Positions 33,443-42,144 of a stretch of 64,000 bases of DNA are shown piece after piece; the first letter of the stretch is position 1, and every line of letters begins with the position of its first letter. Under the pieces are notes generated by a model that saw only the letters and a list, made by a program, of their open reading frames with translations, made no database searches and had not been told where the DNA came from. The DNA is from a bacterium (GTDB lineage Bacteria; Methylomirabilota; Methylomirabilia; Methylomirabilales; 2-02-FULL-66-22), in the NCBI GenBank assembly GCA_029580855.1, contig JAKPQH010000008.1, positions 1 to 64,000 of the forward strand, in the 5' to 3' direction. Position numbers and translations under genes: made by a program.

Positions 33443-34078
33443 TCAATCTCGCTTTCGCAGTTCGATGAGGCGATCGAAGAGGCGCATGAGTTCCGCCAGC
33501 GGCCGCCCTCGCCGGAGTCGTCGCGCCAGCTCCGTCTCGTTCCGCTTGATCTCCAGGGCGCGGGCGTTGACCTGTCGAAGCCGCCGGGCCGCGAACACCA
33601 CCACACCGTCCTCGTCCCCGCAGACGATGTCTCCCGGTTGCACCGGCGCACCGCCGCAGATGATCGGGACTTGGGTTTCCAGCAAATGCTCCGCTGTGCC
33701 GATGCGCGGCGTGGCGGCCCGGGCGAAGACCGGGAGGCCGACGCGTTCCAATCCGACGACATCCCGTACCGCCCCGTCGATGACAAAACCGCGCAGGCCC
33801 TTGCGCCGGGCTTCCAAGGCCATAAGGTTCCCCAGGAGCGCGGCCTCCACGCCGCCGCCGCCATCCACCACCAGGACCTCGCCCTCGCGCGCCTCCGCCA
33901 GCGCGGTGAGCAGCGTGAGGAAGTCCCCCGGAAAACAGCGAACCGTGCGGGCAACCCCGATCAGGCGGGCCGCCGAGGTCACGGGTTTTATGGCAGAAGC
34001 CATCGTCCCCAGGCGCCCCAGGGCGTCGGAGAGGATGCTGGTCGGGACGCGTGCGATGCGACGCAAGGGATCAGGCAC
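33443..34078 (-). CDS. RraA-like aldolase/regulator family protein
   Basis: About 212 residues of the RraA/HMG-aldolase fold. TSILSDALGRLG is the N-terminal signature. EVLVVDGGGGVEAALLGNL, then GFVIDGAVRDV, carries the metal-binding Asp and catalytic Arg of the 4-hydroxy-4-methyl-2-oxoglutarate aldolase group. GDIVCGDEDGVVVF is the conserved C-terminal part. Members are divalent-metal aldolases or oxaloacetate decarboxylases, while E. coli RraA inhibits RNase E. No ATG fits; GTG at 34078 is preferred and TTG at 34111 is possible. Its stop lies 14 bases before the DUF948 start. Confidence 0.82.
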   Translation of the reverse strand: MPDPLRRIARVPTSILSDALGRLGTMASAIKPVTSAARLIGVARTVRCFPGDFLTLLTALAEAREGEVLVVDGGGGVEAALLGNLMALEARRKGLRGFVIDGAVRDVVGLERVGLPVFARAATPRIGTAEHLLETQVPIICGGAPVQPGDIVCGDEDGVVVFAARRLRQVNARALEIKRNETELARRLRRGRPLAELMRLFDRLIELRKRD

Positions 34079-34162
34079 GACAGTCCTGCAGACGCTGCGG
34101 GCGTCTGCCAACGGGCTTCGCGCGCGGCCCGGCGTTCCCGCCGTTGCGGGGTGCGTAGCCCG

Positions 34163-34966
34163 TCACGGCAAGATGGCGATCACGCGCGCCGGGGCCGCTG
34201 CCGCCGCTATCCGAAGGGGGGCGACGACCAGCGTGACGCCCTTGGCCGGAAGTTTGTCCAGGTTGACCAGGTTCTCCAGTTGCCACACGTCGAAGGGCAG
34301 GTGGGGAGACGCCGCGTCCCCGCCGGCGCCCATCGGCACGTCGCGCGCCAAGGCGTCGGACCCCACGCCACGGACCTGCCGCTCGGCTGTCAGGAACGCC
34401 ATGGCGGCGGGAGAGAAGCCGGGAACCCGCGGAACTCCCTGCGCATCCAGGTTGAAATATCGCGCCGGATCCACCCGCCAGCGCGACCAGCCGGTCCGCA
34501 GCAGAACCGCGCTCGCCCGCGGGATGCGGCCATGCTGGCGCTCCCAGGACCGCAAGTCCTCGACGCTCACCTGATAATCCGGCGACTCGGCGACCCTCGC
34601 GACGACGTTTACTACAACCGCGCGCACGAAAAGTTCGCGCGAGGGGATCTCCGCCACGCTGCCCCTGGCCTTCCCCACCAAACCGCTCGCGTCGAGTCGG
34701 GTGCCCAAGTCCCGCGTGGAGCGTGCGGCGGCGCCGTGTCGCTCCACTCCCCCCGCGACGTCCGGCCACGCCCGCTCGGGCGGGCCCCCCGGATCCGTCA
34801 GGATGTGGGTGAGGTCCACGATCGTGGACTTCCCCAGCATCGCTCGCTCCAAGGCCCCCGCCCATGCCGACGCGCCGTGGAGGCAGAGAAACCCGCAGAG
34901 CGTCGGCGCGACACACGCCCGCCGCCAGCCTCTGCGCCCTCGAGCCCAGAACCCCATAAACACCAT
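34163..34966 (-). CDS. Cyclase-family (kynurenine formamidase-like) secreted protein with altered metal motif
   Basis: A 267-residue protein with an N-terminal export signal (ACVAPTLCGFLCLHGASAWA) and the cyclase fold: STIVDLTHILTDPGGP at the start of the domain and LLRTGWSRWRV in the middle. The family metal-binding motif HxGTHxDxPxH should lie near residue 80 but reads DLGTRLDASGL, so three ligand histidines are absent. The enzyme may be inactive, use other residues or have a different role. ATG at 34966 gives the signal peptide; no strong ribosome site is seen. It lies upstream of the RraA-like gene on the same strand. Confidence 0.72.
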   Translation of the reverse strand: MVFMGFWARGRRGWRRACVAPTLCGFLCLHGASAWAGALERAMLGKSTIVDLTHILTDPGGPPERAWPDVAGGVERHGAAARSTRDLGTRLDASGLVGKARGSVAEIPSRELFVRAVVVNVVARVAESPDYQVSVEDLRSWERQHGRIPRASAVLLRTGWSRWRVDPARYFNLDAQGVPRVPGFSPAAMAFLTAERQVRGVGSDALARDVPMGAGGDAASPHLPFDVWQLENLVNLDKLPAKGVTLVVAPLRIAAAAAPARVIAILP

Positions 34967-35547
34967 GTCGGGGTCGAGCCCCGACCCCCCCTTCTCGCGG
35001 CGGCCCGCTGCGGTTCTTTCGACCGCTCCACACGGCTTGCGGCGACGATAGCATAGGCCCAAATACGTGTCAACGCGCGGTGGCCGCCTTTCAAACCCAT
35101 GCACCTGTATCGTTTTGAAAGAGGATCCGGCGTGCGGGAGGCTCCGGATAACTCGCGGCGTCAGCTCGGATTCGGTCGAATTTACGGGATCTTGCGCCCG
35201 TGGCGAGGCGGGAAACACGTCCGGAGCAGGGCGCACCACTGGCCCGTCAAGTCCTGCCGCCGCCGGTTATAGGGCGATGACCAGCGGCCGGAAAAAACGG
35301 CGCGCCCGGCCCACGCCGTTTGTCGGGGCGCCGTGCGGGAGGGCCTCGCCGGCCATGCGGGGGCGCGGGCGGCGGGATACCCGGGGCGGACCAAAACCGC
35401 GGCCGACCCGCCCGCACACAATGCGGGCGCCGTGTCGAGCGGCACTTCGCCGATTTTGGCGCAGCCATGCCTGACTGAGCCGCCGATTGACGTTCTCCCT
35501 CACGTCCGCTACCCTGACAGGGTAGGCGATCCGCGTGAGGAGGTCAC
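34967..35547. other. Intergenic region without a recognisable gene
   Basis: About 580 very GC-rich bases between divergent genes. Open frames exist on both strands but none has a recognisable protein or a good start. A short inverted repeat (CTTTCAAA ... TTTTGAAAG near 35086-35124) may belong to a promoter region. Nothing else noticed. Confidence 0.4.
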
Positions 35548-35712
35548 ATGGAGGAAGAGGCAAAGGCGCGCGACCACGTGTCGAGTCTGAACAAGCCGTT
35601 CTGCCCGTTCTGTTTCATGCAGCAATTCGACGTCACGGAAGCATCGTCGGGCACCGTGTACTGCGACAACTGCGGCATCGATGTGCCGGTGAAGGATCTG
35701 GTCAGGCTGTGA
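35548..35712 (+). CDS. Small zinc-ribbon protein (54 residues)
   Basis: A 54-residue protein starting at ATG 35548 behind GAGGAGGT. Two cysteine pairs, CPFC near residue 19 and CDNC near residue 40, form a likely zinc ribbon or rubredoxin-like knuckle. No known named family. Its stop TGA overlaps the GTG start of the PDZ gene (GTGA), so the two are translationally coupled. It may be a small regulatory or chaperone-like partner; function not known. Confidence 0.72.
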   Translation: MEEEAKARDHVSSLNKPFCPFCFMQQFDVTEASSGTVYCDNCGIDVPVKDLVRL

Positions 35713-36407
35713 CGCGGGCGTTCCACCTGCAGCCCCTGTCGTTGGCCGTCCTCTGCCTCCTCGTCCCCGTGACGGTCCGCGCCCAGGCTCCGCCCGAGAT
35801 GGGCTGGCTGGGTGTCTCCATCGCCGACGTGAACGAGGAGTTGGCGGAGCGCCTCGGGTCGATCTTCGGCCCGGCCGCGGGCACCGGGGTCCAGGTCGTC
35901 GAGGTCCTGAAAGGCGGTCCGGCGGAGGCGGCGGGCCTGGAGCGCGGCGACGTGATCGTCCGTGTCGATGCCCAGCCGATCTGGGACGTGCGCCAGCTTC
36001 AGCGGACGGTTCGCGCCCAGCCCATCCATCGCCGTGTGGTCCTGAGCGTCCTGCGCGAGAGATCGCGCGTGAGCGTCCCGGTCACGGTGGGCCCCATGCC
36101 CCTCGCCGCAAGAGCGCAACTCGCGGGGGAGCGACTGGGCTTTGTGGTCCGCGAGGTGGAGGACGCCGCGGCCGACCGGTCACCCGCACCCATGCGGGTT
36201 GTCATCGCCTTCGTGACCCCGGACTCTCCCGCCTCCCGTGCGGGCCTCCAGCCGCGGGACGCCATCGTCCGCGTCAACGACCAGCCGGTGCAGGGCTTGG
36301 AGGCGTTCGCCCGCGCCGTGTGGCTTTCGCCGAAAACCGCCGTGCTCGTCGTCGAGCGGCGCGGCGCGCCCGCGCCGATCTCCGTGACGCTGGAGTTCCC
36401 CGGTTAG
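35709..36407 (+). CDS. Secreted protein with two PDZ domains
   Basis: A 232-residue protein. An N-terminal hydrophobic signal (LSLAVLCLLVPVTVRAQA) is followed by two PDZ domains: the first around MGWLGVSIADVNEELAERLG and GGPAEAAGLERGDVIVRVDA, the second around DSPASRAGLQPRDAIVRVND. No protease domain is present, although the arrangement resembles the C-terminus of DegP/HtrA. It may be an adaptor or scaffold in the envelope. GTG at 35709 overlaps the upstream stop; another start would remove the signal. Confidence 0.8.
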   Translation: MTRAFHLQPLSLAVLCLLVPVTVRAQAPPEMGWLGVSIADVNEELAERLGSIFGPAAGTGVQVVEVLKGGPAEAAGLERGDVIVRVDAQPIWDVRQLQRTVRAQPIHRRVVLSVLRERSRVSVPVTVGPMPLAARAQLAGERLGFVVREVEDAAADRSPAPMRVVIAFVTPDSPASRAGLQPRDAIVRVNDQPVQGLEAFARAVWLSPKTAVLVVERRGAPAPISVTLEFPG

Positions 36408-36560
36408 CCGACGGCACTTCGGACACACGACGGCGTCTCGGCGGCGTCGCGTGCGCATCGGCAGAATCTATTTGTTTGATCGGAAATGTTGTGGTATCCG
36501 TGCTTGAGCATCGGGTGGCCCCGGACACGGCCGCCCACAGGCCACGGAGTGGAGCGCGCC

Positions 36561-37643
36561 ATGAGCCCGTCGAGTCAAAGCCAACACCTTTCCGGCAAGG
36601 AGATCCGGCTGACCGAGTACGCGGCCTGCGCCGGCTGAGCGTCAAAACTGGGTCCGGCGGACCTGCAGGAGGTGCTGGCGCACGTGACGCCGCACCGGCA
36701 TCCGGATCTTCTGGTCGGTCTGGAGAAGAGCGACGATGCCGCCGTCTACCGCCTGAACGCCGAGCAGGCGATCATCCAGACGGTGGACTTCTTTCCGCCC
36801 ATCGTGGACGACCCCTACACGTACGGCGCGGTGGCGGCCGCCAACGCCATGAGCGATGTGTACGCCATGGGCGGCCGGGTGCTCGTCGCGCTCAACGTTG
36901 CCGGGTTCCCCAAGCAGTTTCCGCGCAGCGTCATCGGCAGGATCTTTCAGGGGGGCGCGGACAAGGTGGCGGAGGCGGGGGCCGTGATGGCCGGCGGACA
37001 CACGGTGACGGACACGGAGCCGAAGTACGGCCTCTGCGTGACCGGCATCGTGCATCCGGCGCGGGTGATGGTGAAGGGCGGCCTCGCCCCAGGGCACCGA
37101 CTGTTCCTGACCAAACCCCTCGGAACCGGCGTGATCGCCACGGCGGCGAAGGGCGGGCGGGCGGCCGAGGTCCACGTGAAGGAGGCCGCCCAGAGCATGG
37201 TGCGGCTCAACCGAGGCGCCGCCGCGGTCCTCCAGGAACTTGGCGTCCGCGGCTGCACGGATGTCACGGGATTCGGTTTTCTTGGCCACGCCAGCGAGAT
37301 GGTGCGGGCCAGCGGCTGTGGTATTCGCGTCGCAGCCGAAGCCGTGCCCCTGCTCCCGGGCGCCGTCGAATACGCGGAGGGGGGGTTCTTCGCCGGCGGG
37401 CTGGGGCGCAACCGGGACTTCGTGAAGGGCCTGGCGGAGCGCGGCGCTCTGGGTCTCGCCGTCGCCGCCACGGCGCCCACGGTGGTCGCCGACCTGCTCT
37501 TCGATTCCGAGACCTCGGGCGGCCTCCTCTTCTCCGTGGCGCCCGACCGCGCCGGGGAGGTCGCCACGCGTTTCGCGAACAGGGGTGAGGCCGTCTGGGA
37601 AATCGGGGAAGTCATTCCCGAGGTCGCGATCTGGATCCAATAA
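36561..37643 (+). CDS. selD: Selenide, water dikinase (selenophosphate synthetase) with UGA-encoded selenocysteine
   Basis: A 360-residue SelD that makes selenophosphate from selenide and ATP. Reading from ATG 36561, the frame passes through TGA at 36636-36638 as residue 26, between CAG and ASKLGP. This is the active-site position that is Cys or Sec in SelD, and the KL that follows is the catalytic lysine region. Downstream the protein continues normally: DDAAVYRLN, GGHTVTD and the C-terminal AIR-synthase-like domain with TDVTGFGFLGHASEM. A stem-loop follows the UGA (36651). A tool that stops at TGA would instead start at 36672 and lose the active site. YedF follows 12 bases downstream, forming a selenium operon. 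Confidence 0.92.
36651..36663 (+). promoter_or_regulatory. Candidate bacterial SECIS element in selD
   Basis: GGTCC (36651-36655), loop GGC, GGACC (36659-36663) form a 5-bp hairpin whose apical loop begins with G and lies 17 nt after the UGA codon. This fits the general layout of bacterial SECIS elements read by SelB. Confidence 0.6.
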
Positions 37644-37654
37644 GGAGATAGGCC

Positions 37655-38014
37655 GTGCCTGAGCAACCTGCAACGGCCGCGAAACCGCGTGCCCTCGTCC
37701 TCGGCAGTCAAGGGTTGGGGCGGGGCGACGACAGCCTCGGCATCGCCATTCTGCACAACTTTCTCAAGTCCCTGGTGTCGAACCCGTTGCGCCCTGACAA
37801 GATCGTGTGTTGGAATACCGGCGTCAAGCTCCTCGCCGCCGACTCCCCCGTCATTGGCGCCGTCCAGGACCTGGAGGGCATCGGGGTGGAGATTCTGGCC
37901 TGCAAGACCTGCGTTGACCACTTCGGCCTGCAGGGCAAGATCCGCGCCGGCGAGGTCTCGACCATGCCCGCCATCAGCGACCTTCTCCTCCGGAGCGAGG
38001 TATTGATGGTTTGA
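37655..38014 (+). CDS. yedF: YedF-like selenium-metabolism protein, DsrE-fold domain only
   Basis: A 119-residue protein matching the C-terminal DsrE-like half of YedF: ALVLGSQGLGRGDDSLGIAI at the start, then CWNTGVKLLA, and LEGIGVEILACKTCVDHFGL with a CxxC pair. Full-length YedF proteins have an N-terminal TusA domain of about 70 residues; here only 13 residues precede the DsrE domain. GTG at 37655 behind GGAGAT. The position directly after selD agrees with the role proposed for YedF in selenium delivery. Confidence 0.85.
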   Translation: MPEQPATAAKPRALVLGSQGLGRGDDSLGIAILHNFLKSLVSNPLRPDKIVCWNTGVKLLAADSPVIGAVQDLEGIGVEILACKTCVDHFGLQGKIRAGEVSTMPAISDLLLRSEVLMV

Positions 38015-38033
38015 GCCGTCGCACGCGGAAAGA

Positions 38034-38070
38034 CCGCCGCAGCCGGCTCCTGCGGGGCCGGTTGCGGCGG
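38034..38070. terminator. Stem-loop in the convergent junction after yedF
   Basis: CCGCCGCAGCCGG (38034-38046) pairs with CCGGTTGCGGCGG (38058-38070) with one wobble pair, 13 bp in total. It separates yedF from the oppositely oriented FAD-oxidase fragment. No long T-run is visible. Confidence 0.5.
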
Positions 38071-38101
38071 CTCCCGTGCGGCGCACAACGGCGCCTCGTC
38101 C

Positions 38102-38944
38102 TTACGGCTTGATGTTCTGGTTCAGGTGGAACACGTTTTCAGGGTCGTACCGCTTCTTGATGTCCGCCGGCCGCCTGTAGTTTGCGCCGTAGGCCGCCGT
38201 CACCCGGCCGGCTTCATCCTCCGTCATGAAGTTGACATAGGTGCCGCCTGACGCATGCGGCGCCGTCGCATCGAAAAACGCCCTCGCCCAGCCGATGCAC
38301 GTCGCGTCCTGCGCCGCATCGTTCCATCGCCCGTGCACGTTCATCACGAACCGCGCATCCCGATGACCGTACGCCATGGCGTCCACCGGGACGCGATTGG
38401 CGGCGCCGGCGATGTGCGCGATGAAGATCTCGCATTGGGGCGAGGGCAGCTTTCCGGCAAACTCGATCACCGTGTCCAGCGTCTCGTCGCGTAGCTCCCG
38501 GAAGTTGTGGGATTTCCAGTAGTTTCTGGCGCCGGGCGTCAGCAGGGGGTCGAACGCCTTTTGCCATTGCGCGTATGGCTGGACGCCGATGTGCTCGCCG
38601 TGCGCTCTGCCGAACGTGCGCAGCGGTGCTATCGCCTTTTCTCCTGCTGCCATGTCCCCACAGTAAAAGATGGCCAGCGCCGCGATACCCGTGCCGCGCA
38701 CGTCCTGCGGCAGGAAGGGTAATGGCGGGGCCTTGCGCAGCACCGCCCACACGCTGAGCTCTTCGGGCGCGGACGCCACGAATTCGCGATACCGACGCAG
38801 GACCTGCTTGGCCTGGGCTTGCGGATAGACGATCAACCCGGCGAGGACCCGCGGCCCGACGGGGTGCAGCGCGGGCCCAACCGGGAACCCGGCGCACGGC
38901 GGAAATACGGCCACGCCCCGCGCCATCGACCGCCCCTCTGTCAT
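38102..38944 (-). pseudogene. FAD-linked (berberine-bridge-type) oxidase, N-terminally truncated
   Basis: The minus strand reads the C-terminal half of a berberine-bridge-enzyme-like flavin oxidase: VLRRYREFVASAPEEL, FLPQDVRGTGIAALAIFYCGD, VQPYAQWQKAFDPLL, then YVNFMTEDE and the terminal DPENVFHLNQNIKP (BBE domain). The N-terminal FAD-binding PCMH domain (about 200 residues) is missing: upstream of GPRVLAGLIVYPQ the frame changes to unrelated low-complexity text. There is no good start; the ATGs at 38926 or 38944 would yield a protein without FAD-binding residues. Most likely a decayed gene. Confidence 0.75.
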
Positions 38945-39162
38945 GGCTGCGTTGGATCGAGACCCTCGCCGCCGCGTCTCGCGCCTCCGGCACCCGGCCG
39001 AGCCGCACACGGCGCCCGCGGAGCCGACCACACTTACGCCGGGCCTGACCAGCGCCGTGCGGTCGGATTGTATTTCGCCGGAGCGCTGCGCATCGCGTCC
39101 CGGTCCGCCGACCATTCCGCGGTGCGAGCCGCAAACGTCGCGCAACTGCCCTGGAAGGTATT

Positions 39163-39549
39163 TTACGGTTTCGACCAGATCTTCACGCCGTTCGCGTACA
39201 AAAGCGTCAAGCCCGGCACGCCGTCTTTGCCCACGTCCACCCGGAGGCGGAGTTTGCCCTTGTCGTCCGCCAGGCGGAGCGACGACCCGTCGCTGCTCAC
39301 CGCCAGGGACGCGAGCGTCTTACCGGTCTGGTCGCACAGCGCCAGCACCGGCCCGTGGTTCGTCACCCCCAACATGGCGCGGGGCGTGGCGTTGTCGTCG
39401 TACAAATACAGTCCGGGCACGCCGTCTTTGGCGACATCCAGTACGGCGCGGGCCTTGCCCTGGTCGTCCTCCAGAATGAACTGATTCGCCCGGATTACCT
39501 TGGGTCCATTGTTCGCCCCCTGGGCGCCGGCCGTCGTGTCGGTGTCCAT
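39163..39549 (-). CDS. Hypothetical protein with repeated beta motif
   Basis: A 128-residue soluble protein of unknown family. A motif of about 25 residues occurs at least twice: DDQGKARAVLDVAKDGVPGL and DDKGKLRLRVDVGKDGVPGL, with a related central copy (ATPRAMLGVTNHGPVLALCD). This suggests a small beta-repeat fold, similar in style to proteins annotated only as hypothetical in soil bacteria. ATG at 39549 has GGAGGCAGG upstream. No operon partner. Confidence 0.75.
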   Translation of the reverse strand: MDTDTTAGAQGANNGPKVIRANQFILEDDQGKARAVLDVAKDGVPGLYLYDDNATPRAMLGVTNHGPVLALCDQTGKTLASLAVSSDGSSLRLADDKGKLRLRVDVGKDGVPGLTLLYANGVKIWSKP

Positions 39550-40126
39550 GCGTCCTGCCTCCTCTCCCGGGTTGTCGCGGCCTCCAAGAAGGGGTTCCGG
39601 GCAGCCATGAGATGCGTCCGGATGGCCCGCGCCTCTTTCACGGCCCGCGGACGATATTTGTGACCGACGCGGCGCCGCCCGGCGTGGTGCCGAGCCGGCC
39701 CGTTGGTGCCGCCCCGCGCCCTCACGCGTCCATCCGGAGCCTACCACAGATACGCGGCGCAGGTTGGGTTTTTTCCTCAAATGACTCCGCCTTGCTCGGC
39801 GCCGGCGGTTCGTCTCGCGGGCCTTCGACAGGTTCGTTCGCCGGTGGGTAACCGCCTGCAACGCGTTTGCCCGAAACCGCGGCCCCGGTTTTCGGGGCGT
39901 TCCGCAGGGATCTGTGAACGCCGGGCCCGCGCAGCCGTAGCCACGGCACGCGTGACCGCGAGATGGACCGAGGCTGGCATGGGCTGCCCATCTCGTCCGC
40001 TTAGCGACCCCGGCTCCGGCGTGCGCCGCATGGCACGACCGACCCGGTCCGATCCCGTCGGCCACGCGCGGCGGCGCGGCCGCGGAAAGCGGCGAGACCG
40101 CCGTGAATACTCAGCGGAGCGGAACC
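39550..40126. other. Intergenic region without a recognisable gene
   Basis: About 580 bases between the beta-repeat protein (minus) and the DUF1059-like gene (plus). Several long frames are open on both strands, as expected for such GC content, but none resembles a known protein. It presumably contains the divergent promoters; no element stands out. Confidence 0.4.
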
Positions 40127-40597
40127 ATGACAAAGGTTTTGCGGTGCGAAGATTTTCTGGCGGGACGCCCGTATGCAATACACGGCGCGACCGCGGGCGA
40201 GGTTTCGCGCCACGCCGTGAAGCGCCTGGCCGGGATACACCACGCCAAGGAGCCGACACCCGCAATTGCCGCGGCGGTCCAGCGGAGCATTCGGGCAGAC
40301 GCCGTGGACGCGGGCGCCGGGAAACTCACCGGCGGCAAGAGGTACGGCGACCGGGATCGGCGGGCGCTGCTCGCGGGCGTTGCCGGACTCCCGGACCACC
40401 CCGGCTGCGGGCCCATGTCTCAATTTCCGGGAATGGAGTGGCCGCTTTCCTCGGGAGGCCTGGGCTTCGCGCCCACCGCCCAATCCTTGTCCGGATCGTC
40501 CATCTCCAACCGGCGGATCCCGCCGGGGAACCGCTGCTGCAGCTTCTCGTACTCGTGCCACACGTCGGGGTCGGGGTGCTTCCAGTCGTGCATGTAG
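40127..40597 (+). CDS. DUF1059-like small protein with unexplained C-terminal tail
   Basis: From ATG 40127 (GGAGCGGA upstream) the first 65 residues look like DUF1059: KVLRCEDF, then GATAGEVSRHAVKRLAGIHH and ACLL-like VQRSIRADA. DUF1059 proteins are small, of unknown function. The frame then continues for another 90 residues antisense to the dCMP deaminase gene, with no similarity. Either the true gene has lost its stop by a frameshift near 40320, or the two convergent genes overlap by about 180 bases. Low confidence in the 3' end. Confidence 0.5.
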   Translation: MTKVLRCEDFLAGRPYAIHGATAGEVSRHAVKRLAGIHHAKEPTPAIAAAVQRSIRADAVDAGAGKLTGGKRYGDRDRRALLAGVAGLPDHPGCGPMSQFPGMEWPLSSGGLGFAPTAQSLSGSSISNRRIPPGNRCCSFSYSCHTSGSGCFQSCM

Positions 40598-40983
40598 AAG
40601 ACGGCCTTGACTTTGGCCTGCAAGAGCTCTTTGGTGCAGCCAAAGCAGGGACGCATGGTGGTGTAAAGGATGGCGCCTTGGACCGGGATGCCGAACCGGG
40701 CAGCGGACAGGAGGGCGTTCTGCTCCGCGTGGACGCAGATGCACAGGTCGTAGCCCTTACCCGAGCCGTATTTCTCTCGATTCGCGCACCGTTCGCAGCC
40801 GCCGTCCTCGCAGTTCACCATGTCCGAGGGCGTGCCGTTGTATCCCGTGGAAACCACGTGGCCGTCGAGGACCAAGATGGCTCCCACATGATTGCCGCGG
40901 CAGTTGGCTCGCGCCCGCACGGCCATCGCGATCCCCATGAAGTACCGATCCCGGTCCAAGCGCGTTCGGCTTTCTGGAGTCAT
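40420..40983 (-). CDS. dCMP/cytidine deaminase family protein (ComEB-like)
   Basis: A 187-residue zinc deaminase. The catalytic motif is CVHAEQNALL (HAE) with TTMRPCFGCTKEL (PCxxC). The N-terminal GNHVGAILVLDGHVVSTGYNG and DGGCERC are typical of deoxycytidylate deaminases (ComEB/DCTD). The reaction converts dCMP to dUMP for dTTP synthesis. ATG at 40983 follows GCGGAGGCG. No clear operon partner; the C-terminal 30 residues overlap the antisense tail of the DUF1059-like frame. Confidence 0.9.
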   Translation of the reverse strand: MTPESRTRLDRDRYFMGIAMAVRARANCRGNHVGAILVLDGHVVSTGYNGTPSDMVNCEDGGCERCANREKYGSGKGYDLCICVHAEQNALLSAARFGIPVQGAILYTTMRPCFGCTKELLQAKVKAVFYMHDWKHPDPDVWHEYEKLQQRFPGGIRRLEMDDPDKDWAVGAKPRPPEESGHSIPGN

Positions 40984-41257
40984 GGGCGCCTCCGCAAGGT
41001 CGAGGACCCTTCCGCGGAATCCGACCGCCGGGGTGCGGCTGTACTTCCCTTGACGATCCTGCCGCTGGGACCTCTGGGAGTCGTCCCGGGAACCTACACA
41101 CCATCTCCCGCGCGGACGGGTCCCGGGTGCCCCGCGATGGGCGGAGCACCCGTGACCGGGTTCGGTCGTGCCGTCCAACATTCCAAAGCGAGCCATCCCC
41201 ACTCGGGGGTGTCGGTCTGTGACCGGCGGCGCGCGGATGGGTGGGTACCTTCCGCCC

Positions 41258-41725
41258 CTAGCTCAGCTGCTCCACGAGGTAATGCTGGACGCCGATCTGC
41301 GTGATCTGGTCGAGCTGTGCCTCGAGCCAGTCGATATGCCCCTCTTCCTCTTTCAAGATGGACTCCAGCAGTTCGCGCGTTCCATTATCCCGGACCCCGC
41401 TTGCCACGACGATGCCTTCGTTGTACGCCTTGATGGCGTCAGCCTCGGCCTGGCAGTCGTTCTTGTGTTGCTTTTCCACGTCGGCGCCGATGCTGATCTT
41501 GTTCAGCTTGCTCACGATGGGCGCCCCCTCCAGGAACAGGATGCGGCTGATCAGCTTCTCCGCATGTTTCATTTCGTCGATGGCGCGTTTCTCGGCGGCC
41601 TTGTGGAGCTTCTCGTACCCCCAGTTGGAGCACATCTCCGAATGCACCATGTATTGATTGATGGCGGTCAGCTCATCAGCGAGCAGATCGTTCAGCCGGG
41701 CAATGACCTCGTCGTTCCCCTTCAT
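41258..41725 (-). CDS. bfr: Bacterioferritin
   Basis: A 155-residue ferritin-fold protein that stores iron in a 24-mer. The di-iron ligands are in LADELTAINQYMVH (Glu), DEMKHAEKLI (Glu and His, with the haem-ligating Met), the mid helix EADAIKAYNEG and EEEGHIDWLEAQL. Full length and intact, with the expected four helices plus a short fifth. ATG at 41725 behind GAGGAGAG. Single gene. Confidence 0.95.
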   Translation of the reverse strand: MKGNDEVIARLNDLLADELTAINQYMVHSEMCSNWGYEKLHKAAEKRAIDEMKHAEKLISRILFLEGAPIVSKLNKISIGADVEKQHKNDCQAEADAIKAYNEGIVVASGVRDNGTRELLESILKEEEGHIDWLEAQLDQITQIGVQHYLVEQLS

Positions 41726-42144
41726 GGCGCTCTCCTCTGTCGGCTTGCGAGGTTCGTCGGAGCTTTTCCTGCCCCTGCGTCAATTCCCGTGCTGCAGCCG
41801 CCGCGTCGTTCCGCAGCCCCGGCCGCCATACGGTGCGCGACCCTGGGCTCGCCGCGGACTCATCATGGTTCGTGGAGTAACTGTGCCGTCTCTCCGGAAC
41901 GTCCCCGCAACGACACACGGTATGCCTGTTCGCCCGGCGCCAGCCCCACACCGGTCCGGTCTTGAAAGGCCCGCACCGCTTGCCGTTCATCTCCGAGACG
42001 ACGCCGTCGCGATCGCAGCCCATGCTCACCCCGGCCAATCCCCGGCCTTGGGGATACTGTGGCACCGGGCTTGGCCGCGCACCGACTCCGTTGTGCGCCA
42101 GAAGGAAAAAGCCTCGCCTTCTTCACCTGATGGCGTTGGGCGCG

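Noticed and set aside
38102-39145. Full-length FAD oxidase gene
   Set aside because: The FAD-binding half is missing in all frames; only the C-terminal half is supported.
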